Origin: Gordionus sp. m RMFG-2023 | Taxonomy: Eukaryota > Nematomorpha > Gordioida > Chordodea > Parachordodidae | Length of the DNA stretch: 64,000 bases | Direction of reading: 5' to 3' | NCBI RefSeq assembly: GCF_954871325.1 | Contig: NC_088777.1 | Coordinates: 6,177,366-6,241,365 of the forward strand | Shown here: one piece after another, positions 11,735 to 22,030 of the stretch | How positions within the stretch are numbered: position 1 is the first letter of the stretch | How the letters are laid out: each line of letters begins with the position of its first letter | Translations under genes and position numbers: made by a program | Notes under the pieces: model-generated | The model's database searches: none | Seen by the model: the letters and a program-made list of their open reading frames with translations, nothing else | Told to the model about the DNA's origin: nothing

Positions 11735-11791
11735 TTAGCATTACAACTACAACCACAGGCAACACCACAACCGAAGAACCTAATCATTCAG
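11735..11791 (+). CDS. Micro-exon, 57 nt (Thr-rich, ends EEPNHS)
   Basis: Acceptor TTTATCACAG, donor GTATAT. Phase-1 reading is VSITTTTTGNTTTEEPNHS. It differs from the 48-nt sister at 11364 by a net 9 nt, keeping the frame, while introns on both sides remain recognisably homologous. Frame-preserving length change in a duplicate suggests past selection on the coding frame. Confidence 0.65.
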
Positions 11792-12063
11792 GTATATCAT
11801 TACTACATGCATTAAGATATAGTTGATCTGAAATATTTTATAACCATAATTTATCATTCTAAATTTTGATGGGGGGAGTGAAGATTGGGAAAACATTTGA
11901 TCGTTAATAAATTTTTTTTTATTTTTTTTATTAACACTTAAATGGTAGCTAATTCTATTTTGCAAAAAAATAACTAATTCAACAAATTTGTAATTTATTT
12001 GAAAATTGGAAAAAATTAACTATTTCTAAAAATATTGTTCAAATTATATGTATTTAAATATAT

Positions 12064-12410
12064 TTTTTTTAAATTTGTTTGTATTTATATACTTCGAGGA
12101 GCCATTTTATTTATATTCAAATTAATAAAAACTTTTGCAATCCTGATTTTGGGATTCTCAATTGTTCTGGAGATAAGTCGAAATTTTGGTTAAAGTATGT
12201 TTCCATATCATATCGATTATCGAAATTTGCGAATTTAAAATTTGTAAGATCTTCTACTGGTTCGATTGTAGAAATTAAGAGGAACGCTCAGGGGATCAAG
12301 GAAATTGGCGTTTTATTTGTATCTCAAAAGTTCAGGATCGGAACGGTAATAGTTCCTGGGAATGAAACATAAATTTGAAATTTTAATGTCTATCGAGAAT
12401 CTCAGAAAAA
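12064..12410 (+). repeat. Duplicated block, copy 1
   Basis: About 330 bp is matched by 12770-13055 in direct orientation. Shared text includes TTTGTTTGTATTTATATAC, CGAGGAG, ATATC-TCGA-ATTTGC and GTTTTATTTGTATCTCAA. A 97-codon ORF (12079-12372) is open in this copy. The second copy has a different frame with stops, so coding status is doubtful. Confidence 0.6.
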
Positions 12411-12769
12411 TAAAAAGTTGAAAAATGCAATGGAAATTGAATTAACACACTTTTTTAATAGCGAAAAAGCTTAATAGAAAGCAAGAAAATACCTCACAGG
12501 GCTGATTAACTAATAAAAATCGTCAATAAAAATAATGGAAAAAATCTGATTAAAATATTAAAATCTAGTCAAAAAAGTAAAAAGTATTACTTAAAAAGGA
12601 AATATTTAAAATGGATTATAATATTTTTCGTCAAATTTAAAAATTTTTGTTTTTAATATTCTTTCATCTTTATCTTATTACAATTGCGGGAAATAAATTC
12701 AACCGAGCTAGAGTTTTACAAAAAACCGGCCGGTCAATGTTCATTTTTTTAAGCCCGACCTATAATATA

Positions 12770-13055
12770 TATTTTTTTAATTTGTTTGTATTTATATACC
12801 CTTTTCGAGGAGTATTTTTATCGAACTCATATCAATTGTCGAGATTTGCTAATTCAAAATTTGTAAATTTTTCGTTGATTCGAATGAAGAAATTAAGTGG
12901 AACACTTAAACAAAAGAATTTTTTTTAACATGAGATTGGGAAATAAGGAAATTGATGTTTTATTTGTATCTCAATTGAGGGTCAGAAGGGAAATAGATCC
13001 TAGGAATAAAACATAAATTCGAAATTTTTATGTCTACTAGAGTTCAGGAAAATAT
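12770..13055 (+). repeat. Duplicated block, copy 2
   Basis: This is the diverged direct copy of 12064-12410. It has lost the long frame seen in copy 1. Its right end runs into the hAT-like sequence beginning near 13046. Confidence 0.6.
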
Positions 13056-13580
13056 TTTTGAACCCGGGTTTGGTTCCGGTTTCAGCTCGGCTTTCAGAAT
13101 TTTTGAATTGATAAAAAAAATATTTTATATTTAAATCTTAATTAAAAATGAGACCTAAATTTGATATAAAAAATAAATTTTTTATTTTATTTATAAGCAA
13201 AATATATTTAAAAATACAATGCATAGTCATATATCAATTTTAGTAATTTTATTTAAACGTATTTCTTTAAATTAACAATATCCAATATATTACTTTGACT
13301 TGTTCACTTTCATTTTCCTCTAATTAATAATCTTTGTAAATAAGTTAAAAATTAAAAATAAATGGCGTAAATAAATTTAATTGTTTGAAATTTATTAACA
13401 ATCTAATAGGAATCTCTGAGAATAAATTTTATAAAATTTAAAAAGGAGTAAATGAATTAAGTTGTTAAAATTTATTAACACTTCACTATTGGAAATTTGA
13501 AAATATTATAAAATGTCAAGTAAATTATTAATATTTATATTTACAATCATACTATATTAATTAAAACAATACACTGGTTC
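13046..13580 (+). mobile_element. Truncated relative of the hAT element at 32852-34120
   Basis: It starts at GAACCCGGGTTTGGTTCCGG and follows the 32852 element collinearly through TTTTTGAATTGATAAAAAAA, AACAATATCCAATAT and AAAAATAAATGGCGTAAAT. It lacks the 556-bp insertion present there and both terminal repeats. It shows the uninterrupted state of that site. No coding potential was seen. Confidence 0.7.
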
Positions 13581-13715
13581 TAATTAACACACTTTTATTC
13601 ACATATATTGTGTTTTTAAAATCAAATTCTAATAAATATTAGATCAAAACATTTATTTTAAATAATTTTTATAATTTGGTTTAAATTATTTTCATAAATC
13701 GAAATATTTATATAG

Positions 13716-13748
13716 TAAACATGACATCAGGCGAACCTAAATATTGCG
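13716..13748 (+). CDS. Micro-exon, 33 nt (VNMTSGEPKYC)
   Basis: Acceptor TTTATATAG, donor GTATAT. Phase-1 reading is VNMTSGEPKYC with a terminal Cys. It lies only about 235 bp upstream of the candidate first exon at 13984, so it may belong to a preceding gene of the same type. Confidence 0.5.
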
Positions 13749-13983
13749 GTATATCAAATTTAAATTATATTGGTAAATTAAGGTTTGTTTAATTTTATAT
13801 GATCCTAAGCAAAGTTAATTATAGATTCAGAATTGTTAAGGGTTATTTTCTAGATAAAAATAATAATTTGAAGTACAGTATAATAGTAATAAAATACAAC
13901 TGTGACTATCAGACTTTTATAATATTATTCAATATTTAGTTTTGACATAATTCCTTTGTTATCTTTTGATAGATTTTCCTAAG

Positions 13984-14095
13984 ATGTGTGAATGTGATTA
14001 TATGATGATGTTACTTATTCAATTTATTCAATCAATAAATGGTTCAATATTAACCACTGAATGGGAAAATGACAGTAACCCCAATTTTTCAACAG
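13984..14095 (+). CDS. Candidate first exon with possible signal peptide
   Basis: An ATG-started frame of 37 codons plus one base ends in phase 1 at a good donor (CAACAG then GTATTT). It reads MCECDYMMMLLIQFIQSING followed by SILTTEWENDSNPNFST. The MMMLLIQFIQSING part is a short hydrophobic core of signal-peptide type; an internal Met start (MMMLL) is equally possible. Phase 1 at the donor matches every downstream micro-exon. As an internal phase-1 exon it would contain a stop, so only a first-exon reading works. The hydrophobic core is weak, and no promoter was identified in the AT-rich upstream DNA. Confidence 0.4.
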
Positions 14096-15126
14096 GTATT
14101 TTCTAATAATTTGTATTATAACCAAGTAGTCGTTTTTTTTAAATTACTATTTAATGATAAATAAAAATCTTAGGAGTTTGTTTATATGTATTATCAAAAA
14201 CTAAAATAACTTTCATAAGAAATTAATTTTATTAATGGAATATAAATCGTTTAAATAATTTTAAAATATTGTAGTTACGTTTACCTAAGTTGTAACATAT
14301 AAAGCAATTATATTAATTTCTAATTGATCTTTTTATAAATTAATAAATGCTGATTAAATTTCTCCAGCATCTTTAAGAATAACTTAAGTTAAAATGTTAC
14401 AACATAGGTCAAAGCAGGTAATACAATAACATATTTTTTATCTGAATTTGAAAAAAAATTTTGCTTTCATCAAGATTTTATTGAATAAAATTACAGTCAA
14501 AATATTTAGCTAAATATTTCATTAGTATGATTTTTCTCGTATATTCTTAATATAAAATAATATATAATCAAATGTAATTAATATTTAAGGTACTGTCAAA
14601 TGAATTTTATTATTTGGATAATCGCTCAATTATAATTATATCTAAAATAGAATTTATTGGAGAATTTTAAAACTGTGTGACTTTTATTTAGATTAATTTA
14701 ATTATTCGCAGCTTAATTATTTGGCATATAATATGTTATTTTTTCTCCAATTTATTCAAAGAAATTTCGGTAACTCTTTCATAAAATCTATTCTTTTGAT
14801 TCCTTAGAATTATTTATAGTAGATTTTTGATAGCAAAAACTGGTATCCTATTCAAGATGAATGGTATAAATAATTTGATAGAAAGTGGATCTAATTTTGG
14901 GTGAATATTTGGGCTTCTCTGAATAATATTTAATTAATCTCAGCTGAAATTTTTAATTATTTTGCATTTATTATAATTCAGGTATTATTGTTATTAATAT
15001 CAACTATATGACAAAATTTGACTAAAGCTTTTCTGAAAAAATTTCGGTGAAAAAGTTGACTGATAACTATTTCCTCTTTTTATTATATCATTATTATTAA
15101 ATCGAATACCGATCCTTTTATTATAG

Positions 15127-15165
15127 TAAAGCTAATCATTACAATCGGACAACCTCAAAATTTAG
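15127..15165 (+). CDS. Micro-exon, 39 nt (VKLIITIGQPQNL)
   Basis: Acceptor TTATTATAG, donor GTACAA. Phase-1 reading is VKLIITIGQPQNL, less Thr/Pro-rich than others but with the same CAACCTCAAAATTTAG ending type as the exon at 15943. Between 14096 and 15126 no further convincing exon was found. Confidence 0.5.
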
Positions 15166-15942
15166 GTACAAATTCTGATATTTTATTATAAATATGAAAT
15201 TAAAGTTAAAAAATAAAATATTGTAGTGGTTCATCCATGCTTTTATTTTTTTCCTTACTATTATTAAATCATAATAAAATTTTCATTTAAAAAATTTGAT
15301 TCATGCCAATCTCAATATACTATATTTTAAATTTATATATGTGTTCAAAAAAAATATATTAAAAATTATTAAGAGTTATTTAAATAAAGATAATGATTTA
15401 TAAAAATTTCCAATAAGTTAAAGGAATTTATTAGTCATTTTACTAAGATTATGTATATATAAATTAAAATTTTACTATGATCTCGTAGTTTACTTAAGAA
15501 AAGTTATATCTTTCACAAATCGCTTAGAGGATTTCCATAAAGTGCTGGTTTAATACATATTAAACTACTGTTTGGAAATATTATGGTTTGTCTTAATTAC
15601 TAATTTATTTTAATATATTTAACTATTTTGTTCATGGCCATATATTATTATTTTCATTTTGTATTTATAAATTAGCCTTCAAATAAAGAATACAACTTAT
15701 TTTTAATTATTTATTATATAATTTACTTGAAAATGTATTATAACCTTTGTATATACCATATCCTTAATATAAAATTTGGCATAAAAGGATTAAGAAAAAA
15801 AGAGTTATGAGGTGAATTGACAATGTTACTTATAAATAATGCTTTTTTGTTAAGTTATATGAAAAAATGTTGATTTACAAATATTTTGATTTATATTGTA
15901 ATCACAATAAATTAACATCAATATAATAACTAAAAATATTAG

Positions 15943-15975
15943 TAAACACTTTATGCCTTCAAACTCCAAATTTAG
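15943..15975 (+). CDS. Micro-exon, 33 nt (VNTLCLQTPNL)
   Basis: Acceptor AAAATATTAG, donor GTAAAT. Phase-1 reading is VNTLCLQTPNL. Acceptor context and start (TAAACACT) resemble the 33-nt exon at 36270. The intron start TTATTATGTT is family-typical. Confidence 0.5.
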
Positions 15976-16346
15976 GTAAATTATTATGTTTTTTGTTTAT
16001 TTTCTATACATGTTTAATAGTATGTAATCAATACCTTAATTAATTTATCGAGGTTATTTAAAAAGTTTACAAAACTATTTGGATTAAAATAGATTATAGA
16101 TAGAAATTTAAACTATTAAAACATAGTCCATACAATTTAATGTTGCTCTGTGACTTTTTTTTTCTTACCGCTAGATAATAAGATATGTTTATTTTTATTA
16201 AATATTTCCCATATTTTATTTATAAAAGTTTATAATTATTCGGTAGTTATAAATTAAAATAATTTTTAAAAAACTATTAATAATATTTTAAATAATTATA
16301 TTTATAATAGAATAAGATATTTTAATTGTGTAATAATATAAAATAG

Positions 16347-16373
16347 TCCTAGAATATCCATCTCAACACCCAG
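16347..16373 (+). pseudogene. Decayed micro-exon, donor lost (AC instead of GT)
   Basis: A 27-nt segment ending CTCAACACCCAG follows AAAATAG but is followed by ACATTG rather than GT. The same CACCCAGACAT junction recurs near 26004-26010. A similar CACCCATAC is near 22850, so the loss apparently predates duplication. The gypsy element at 16390 begins 17 bases downstream. Confidence 0.45.
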
Positions 16374-16389
16374 ACATTGTAAAATAACA

Positions 16390-16716
16390 TGAATATGTGC
16401 CGGTGAATGATAAATAAGATTTAATAACTTTATCAAATAAAAAATATATTTATTAACTTTATTGACTAATTTCTTTTTCTTTTCTTAAGGTATTTATACG
16501 TTTTATAAAATATAAATTAGAATATAAAAAATAAAATAATATAAAAAAAGTAAAGTTAAACCGAAAGTTATATAAATAAGGTTACGCAAAATAATAAGTA
16601 ATATAAGTTGAATTACAAAAATAAAAAGTTAAGTTGAAAAGATAAATTTGAATTCATAAAATGTAATATAAAAATAAAATTAGATTACAAAAATATATAA
16701 TTATAATAACGCAACA
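16390..16716 (-). repeat. 3' LTR of gypsy element I
   Basis: This 327-bp LTR runs TGAATATGTGCC to ATAACGCAACA on the plus strand. It matches 21704-22030 with no difference noticed, and has TG/CA ends. The adjacent TTCTCCCTCTTC (16717-16728) is the polypurine tract read on the other strand. The stretch 16729-17122 is 3' untranslated internal sequence. Confidence 0.9.
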
Positions 16717-17122
16717 TTCTCCCTCTTCTGATAATTTCATCGGAGAAGACACAGAGAGTTTGTTGTCCAAGTGGTTTATCGTTTTGGTAATCAAGTTGTA
16801 TCACAAATCATCATAACGTTGGCTTGTCCAATCGTTGGTTTGTATAAATCGATTTTGCACGTTGGTTTGTTTAAATCGCAAGCTTGATATCCATATCGTA
16901 AATTGTCTCCATTAATCATAGCTTGTTTGATAGTACTCAATTGTTAATTGTCATTTTTCCGAAATTGTTATTATCATAAATAAGTTGCGAATAAGAAATA
17001 ATAGTTCATCATAAGAATAAATGAAGAATGATAAATCAATAAGATTGTTATATTTTTAGCGTTTTAATATAAGCGTTTTAATATTTAATTTAGTTTATGC
17101 AATTTAATATTTATTTTATATT

Positions 17123-17410
17123 TTAAGTTACATAGTCTTTTAAATAAGCAGGTTTATTTTTAATTCGCACAGGTCTAGAGATAGGTGTTATATCGTTATT
17201 ATCAGTAATTTTTATATTTTTGTCCATACTTCCCTCCTTAAAAGAATCCTTAGAGTCATTATTAATAATTGTGTTCAAACAGTTTCTAATTCTTATTTGA
17301 TCTAAATGTCTCCTCAAAATACCTTTCTCAGTCTTAATTTGGAACATCATATCACTTTCTTTATGTGTGATCATACCATTTATCATCACCTTGTATTTTA
17401 TACCAAACAA
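17123..17410 (-). pseudogene. Gypsy I pol, extreme C-terminus (third frame)
   Basis: The reading FQIKTEKGILRRHLDQIRIR matches the common end of gypsy integrases (R-x-H-x-D-Q-L-R), so this is the out-of-frame tail of the pol protein. A frameshift near 17370-17400 separates it from the reading ending DDKWYDHT at 17361. The rest is polar and ends before the 3' LTR region. Confidence 0.7.
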
Positions 17411-17640
17411 AATCTCCTACGTTAAAAGTTCTATTTCGTGGTAAAGTGACGTTTATCTTATTCTTATTTTCCTCCATCGGTTTTAATAAGTCCCATTTAA
17501 TTCTAATATCACGATTAAACATTCTCTGTGATGGTGTAACTCCTGTAGTATCATTACGCGTATTTCTGTAATTAAGTAAAAATTTGCTAAGTGCGATATC
17601 TGGGTCTACTTTAATATTCCTTTTCATGTGTTTTAAACGT
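17361..17640 (-). pseudogene. Gypsy I integrase C-terminal part (second frame)
   Basis: LKHMKRNIKVDPDIALSKFL followed by LNYRNTRNDTTGVTPSQRMF continues the integrase after the main ORF stops at 17611. One net base is missing or extra near 17630-17645. It includes the post-catalytic segment LNYRNTxNxTTGxTPxxxMF and the GDFVWYKI motif of the C-terminal domain. Because the LTRs are identical, this frameshift is either very recent, a sequencing error or a programmed event. Confidence 0.75.
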
Positions 17641-20600
17641 TCTAACCATGCGTTCAACCTGGCCATTAGATTGCTGGTGATAAGCAGATGTAAGCACATG
17701 TTTAATACCAAAATTGTTGCAAAATTTTTCAAAATCGTTACTCGTAAAGTTAGTACCGTTATCAGTAACTATAGTTTCAGGTATTCCGTATAGCGAAATA
17801 GTTTTAAAGATTTCTTTTAAAGTAACATTAGTCGTAATATTTTTAACAGGAATAATAATTGGAAATTTGCTATAGGCATCGACTATTATCAACCAATTTT
17901 TTGTGAAAAACGGACCCGCATAATCTATATGTATCCTTTCAAACGGTTTAGTTGCCGAAACCCATGGTTTTTGTATCTTTATAGGATTATCGTGATATAT
18001 ATTACAATCGTCACAACTTTTCACTTCCGTAACAATATCATTATTTATGCCAGGCCACCACATGTAATCTTTGGCTAAGGATTTGATTTTTCCTGCTCCC
18101 AAGTGACCTTCATGTAATGACTGTAGTATAGTTTTTCTCATGGAAGACGGAATTATAATTTTATTGCTTTTGTAAAGACAATCTTTAATTATACTTAATT
18201 CCAATTCAATGTTTTTATAAATATTATTCATTATAGGTCTGTTGTTATTAATATCATTTATGACTTGTTTTAATTCCGTATCTTTCAAAGTTTCATCACG
18301 AATTTGATCAAAGTTAATAGGTAAATCCTCATATTCATTTATAATGGTTACATTTTCAATAGTTTCATCACGACATACTTGTGGTAATCTTGAAAGGCAA
18401 TCAGGAACAACATTATATTTACCGGCTTTATACTTTATATAAAAATCATATCCTCCTAATGTAATATTCCACTTCTGGAGTCTTAACGACATGGTGCTAT
18501 TATCCTTGAGACCCTTGGTGAAGATGTGAACTAGAGGCTTATGGTCAGTAATAATTGTAAATTTTGTGCCGATTAAATATTCCTGAAATCTCTTTATGGC
18601 AAACATTATAGCGAGAGCCTCACGCTCAATATTGGTATAATTCATTTCAGATTTTAATAAAGTTCTCGACGCGAAAGCTATAGGTTTTTCTTTACCATCT
18701 TTTTCAATATGAAATAGTACAGCTCCTAAACCACATTTTGATGCGTCAGTGGCTATCCCTATAGGTAATTCAGGGTTAAAATATGTCAAAGCAGGTGGAA
18801 GACTAATTAACTTCTTTAGATCATTAAAACTTTTAGAGTGTTCTAGATTCCAAGCCCATTTTTCTTTATTGACAATCTTATAAAGAGGATCGGCAATTTC
18901 CGCAAAATTGTTCAAAAATTTTCTATAGTAGCCAGCCATTCCCAGAAATGTTGATAATTCAGCAGCTGATTTTGGTTCTGGCATATTAATTATTGCTTCA
19001 ATTTTGTCGTGATTAGCATGAATCCCCTTAGCGTCAATATCATGACCCAGGAACCTCACTTTGTTTTTAAAGAACACACTTTTATTAAAGTTAGGTATTA
19101 GCCCAAACGATGATATTCTATCGAACACTTTTTTTATGTTGTTTAGGTGGGCTTCATCGTTTTTTCCAGTTATAAGTAAATCATCAATATAAAATATAAC
19201 GTCATCCATGTCCCCGAAGATTTGATCCATAATCTGTTGAAAAATTGCAGATGAGGTCTTAAGCCCAAAAGGAAGTCTAGTAAATTGGTAATATCCCTTA
19301 TGCGTAGATATGGTTAAAATATTTCTGCAACTTTTATCAATTGGAATCTGTAAGAAAGCATTTTTAAAGTCAATCTTCGTAAATTTCTTTCCTTCCGAAA
19401 GTTTAGCAATTAGATCATTAATTCGTGGTAGAGGGTATCTAAAGTCTTCTAGAGCTGGGTTTACAGTATCCTTAAAATCAGCGCAAAGCCTAATGCTCCC
19501 ATCTTCTTTATAGACAGCAGTAACAGGACTTGCCCATCGGACATCATTCACCGGCTCAATAATTTTATCATGTATCCATTTTTTAAGTTCATTACTAACA
19601 AGATTAATTTTTGAATAAGGAATACGTCTAGGCGGTATAATTTTAGGTTGGGCATCATTTCTTAAATGTAACTTGACACTTGCTTTGTTGATTGGCCCAT
19701 TAGTTAATTTCGATTCACACTCTTTAATCAATTTTTTTATTTCATCTTCGTAATTAGTGTCAATATTTGCTATAAATTTATTTAAAATATTTTTGAAAGC
19801 ATTGATCCACATACGTCCCAACAAGGCATTTTTACTTGATTCAACCACTACCGCTTGTAAATATTTGGACATACCATCATAAGTCACTTTAACTTGAGTA
19901 GTTCCTATGATTTTGATTAAATTCCCGTCATAAGCAGTGAGTTGTAGCTCGGATTTCTTAAGATCTCTAATACCAAGTTTTTTAGCCAGACCATGAGGTA
20001 TGATAGTGTATTTGGATCCAGTGTCCACCTGCATACAAGTAACAACATCGTTCACTTTTACAGTGGTCATAAATGCGTTATCATTGTCATTAATCACGTC
20101 ACCAGATAAATTGTTGACATTAAAATCATTATCATCTTTGTTCTTTGTAGAATCAACTTTCTCTTCAATAATTTCTTCAATATTCATGTTGTAATCATTA
20201 TTGTATTGTATTTGCTTTTTATTATTTTCGTCGCCATTTCTATAATTATTTGAGTTGTTATTATATTGTATTTGCTTTCTCTGAATATTACCATTACCTC
20301 TATAATTATTTGAGTTGTTGTTATATTGTATTTGCTTTCTCTGATACTTATCATTACCTCTATAATTATCTGAGTTGTTGTAATAAGATTGGTAATTATT
20401 ACGATTTACGTCACCGTATTGAATTTGTTTTCTTTGATTATAATCATACCATGTATTATTTCTACCAAAATTCGATTGATTATTATTATTATTATAGCGA
20501 TAATTGTTATAGTTATAATTGTTATAATTATCGTGGTATCGCGAATTATTATTACCATAATTGTATCTAAAATTATTATTGTAATTCCCATTTCTATATC

Positions 20601-21213
20601 TATTATCATAATTATTTCTAAAATTATTTCGAAAATTATTATCATTTCTACTGCAAAAATTTTTATCTTTATCGGATTTTTTATCATTATTCATATAACT
20701 TATATCATTATCCTCAGACTTAATATTACTAGAGTCCAGTTTCACCCCTAATTCCACCATCTGATTCAATGTAAGGTCAAAATTTTTGGAAAATTTATAT
20801 TTAATTTTATCGTTTAAAGTAGATGTCCGTAATTTCTCTTTTAATCTACTATCGTCCAAAAAATTACATTTCTTATGAAGTTTCGATACTCTAATGTACC
20901 ATAACATAAAACTTTCTGATGAGTTTTGTTGAAGAAGATTAAACTTATTAATTAAAGTATTTAAATTTAGCGCTGGTAAAAGATAGGTTAACTTTTTAAT
21001 CACAATTTTAAGATCTAAAATATCGGTATCAGAACAAATTGCCTTAATGTCGTCAAAAACTTCGTCTGATAAATTATTAAGCAAAGTATTAATTTTAATA
21101 GAGTCCGATAATGTACTGGTCGAAAAGTAATTTAATATTCTATCTAAATAAATTTCAGTAAGAGGACCCACTAACTTAGGGATCTTATGTGTAAATTCTT
21201 GTTTAATTTCCAT
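17611..21213 (-). CDS. Gypsy I gag-pol polyprotein (1200 codons)
   Basis: One long frame encodes Gag, protease, reverse transcriptase, RNase H and integrase without a frameshift between gag and pol. Gag (about residues 1-370) lacks a CCHC zinc knuckle and instead has an Asn/Tyr/Arg-rich region (about 195-345) with QRKQIQYNN-type repeats, possibly the RNA-binding part. The protease motif VDTGS lies near 396. RT has KIDFKNAFLQIPI, LPFGLKTSS and the YIDD box near 676. RNase H has ATDASKCGLGAVLFH near 820. The integrase zinc finger HEGHLGAGK...CDDC runs about 1033-1068, followed by the DDE residues in HIDYAG (about 1098), VTDNGTNF (about 1153) and GQVERM (about 1184). The frame stops just after the catalytic Glu; the rest of integrase is in two other frames. 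The start Met at 21213 lies about 490 bp from the LTR. Confidence 0.93.
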   Translation of the reverse strand: MEIKQEFTHKIPKLVGPLTEIYLDRILNYFSTSTLSDSIKINTLLNNLSDEVFDDIKAICSDTDILDLKIVIKKLTYLLPALNLNTLINKFNLLQQNSSESFMLWYIRVSKLHKKCNFLDDSRLKEKLRTSTLNDKIKYKFSKNFDLTLNQMVELGVKLDSSNIKSEDNDISYMNNDKKSDKDKNFCSRNDNNFRNNFRNNYDNRYRNGNYNNNFRYNYGNNNSRYHDNYNNYNYNNYRYNNNNNQSNFGRNNTWYDYNQRKQIQYGDVNRNNYQSYYNNSDNYRGNDKYQRKQIQYNNNSNNYRGNGNIQRKQIQYNNNSNNYRNGDENNKKQIQYNNDYNMNIEEIIEEKVDSTKNKDDNDFNVNNLSGDVINDNDNAFMTTVKVNDVVTCMQVDTGSKYTIIPHGLAKKLGIRDLKKSELQLTAYDGNLIKIIGTTQVKVTYDGMSKYLQAVVVESSKNALLGRMWINAFKNILNKFIANIDTNYEDEIKKLIKECESKLTNGPINKASVKLHLRNDAQPKIIPPRRIPYSKINLVSNELKKWIHDKIIEPVNDVRWASPVTAVYKEDGSIRLCADFKDTVNPALEDFRYPLPRINDLIAKLSEGKKFTKIDFKNAFLQIPIDKSCRNILTISTHKGYYQFTRLPFGLKTSSAIFQQIMDQIFGDMDDVIFYIDDLLITGKNDEAHLNNIKKVFDRISSFGLIPNFNKSVFFKNKVRFLGHDIDAKGIHANHDKIEAIINMPEPKSAAELSTFLGMAGYYRKFLNNFAEIADPLYKIVNKEKWAWNLEHSKSFNDLKKLISLPPALTYFNPELPIGIATDASKCGLGAVLFHIEKDGKEKPIAFASRTLLKSEMNYTNIEREALAIMFAIKRFQEYLIGTKFTIITDHKPLVHIFTKGLKDNSTMSLRLQKWNITLGGYDFYIKYKAGKYNVVPDCLSRLPQVCRDETIENVTIINEYEDLPINFDQIRDETLKDTELKQVINDINNNRPIMNNIYKNIELELSIIKDCLYKSNKIIIPSSMRKTILQSLHEGHLGAGKIKSLAKDYMWWPGINNDIVTEVKSCDDCNIYHDNPIKIQKPWVSATKPFERIHIDYAGPFFTKNWLIIVDAYSKFPIIIPVKNITTNVTLKEIFKTISLYGIPETIVTDNGTNFTSNDFEKFCNNFGIKHVLTSAYHQQSNGQVERMVRTFKTHEKEY

Positions 21214-21289
21214 ATTTAATTAATAAGACACATATATAAGCAATTATAATATTTATTATTTTATCAATTCAAATTTTTGGTATAGCTAT

Positions 21290-21526
21290 TCATGTTTTGG
21301 TAAATATACAGATTAATTCAATGAAATCATTGTCATTATAAATATAATGTTTCCCATTTAAAAATTCGAAACAATTAATCATGTCTCTTAAGTTCATGAA
21401 TTCAAACAGCACGTCTTCCGTACCGTCTATCCTATAAAAGTCGACATCGGTATTATAGGTTAACTCAAATAAAATATCGTAGACAGAGATTTGGTGGGGT
21501 ATATTAAGTAGTTTGAAGGCAAACAT
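21290..21526 (-). other. Small ORF in gypsy I 5' leader
   Basis: A 78-codon ORF (MFAFKLLNIPHQISVYDILF...) lies between the 5' LTR and gag-pol. Its reading is protein-like, with acidic and aromatic residues, but has no recognisable domain. It could be a small accessory protein, part of an upstream gag exon, or chance. No relative is visible in element II. Confidence 0.3.
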
Positions 21527-21703
21527 AGTTGATGAAAATAATTTTTAAATGACTTACCCTTTTTATTTTTCCATCTTATATAGAATTATTTGTACCATTT
21601 TATAATTTTTTTTTTATTAACCAATTTTTACAAAAGAAAAAAAAATTTTATTTTTAAAAAAATTTTCCATGAGGCGAGTTTCTTATGCCAACACTGGAGG
21701 ACA

Positions 21704-22030
21704 TGAATATGTGCCGGTGAATGATAAATAAGATTTAATAACTTTATCAAATAAAAAATATATTTATTAACTTTATTGACTAATTTCTTTTTCTTTTCTT
21801 AAGGTATTTATACGTTTTATAAAATATAAATTAGAATATAAAAAATAAAATAATATAAAAAAAGTAAAGTTAAACCGAAAGTTATATAAATAAGGTTACG
21901 CAAAATAATAAGTAATATAAGTTGAATTACAAAAATAAAAAGTTAAGTTGAAAAGATAAATTTGAATTCATAAAATGTAATATAAAAATAAAATTAGATT
22001 ACAAAAATATATAATTATAATAACGCAACA
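21704..22030 (-). repeat. 5' LTR of gypsy element I, shared with a partial second copy
   Basis: This is the second 327-bp LTR, identical in reading to 16390-16716. In element orientation it is the 5' LTR. Unusually, its outer side is not host flank but the polypurine tract and 3' internal sequence of another copy. Confidence 0.9.

Larger units (their letters stand above)
16390..22030 (-). mobile_element. Ty3/gypsy LTR retrotransposon (element I), nearly intact
   Basis: Two 327-bp direct LTRs (16390-16716 and 21704-22030), identical as far as I can read, flank a minus-strand gag-pol. In element orientation each LTR starts TGTTGCG and ends ATTCA. The polypurine tract GAAGAGGGAGAA lies immediately before the 3' LTR (complement of 16717-16728). 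A tRNA primer-binding site is not obvious next to the 5' LTR; TGGCATAAG occurs about 15 bases inside. Identical LTRs indicate recent insertion. The element sits antisense within the micro-exon array. The host repeat pattern resumes near 22280. Target duplications cannot be checked because the right LTR is followed by part of a second copy. Confidence 0.92.

Noticed and set aside
12079-12928. Two ORFs (97 and 93 codons) as real genes
   Set aside because: They lie in a duplicated block where the two copies use different frames and the second has stops, so selection on either frame is not supported.
20250-20751. Plus-strand ORFs of 106 and 120 codons over the gypsy I Gag
   Set aside because: They are shadows of the Asn/Tyr-rich Gag region: repetitive Asn and Tyr codons on the minus strand keep the other frames open.
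21660-21703. A tRNA primer-binding site for gypsy I next to the 5' LTR
   Set aside because: No TGG-starting tRNA complement lies within the first few bases. TGGCATAAG about 15 bases inside is not a convincing match.
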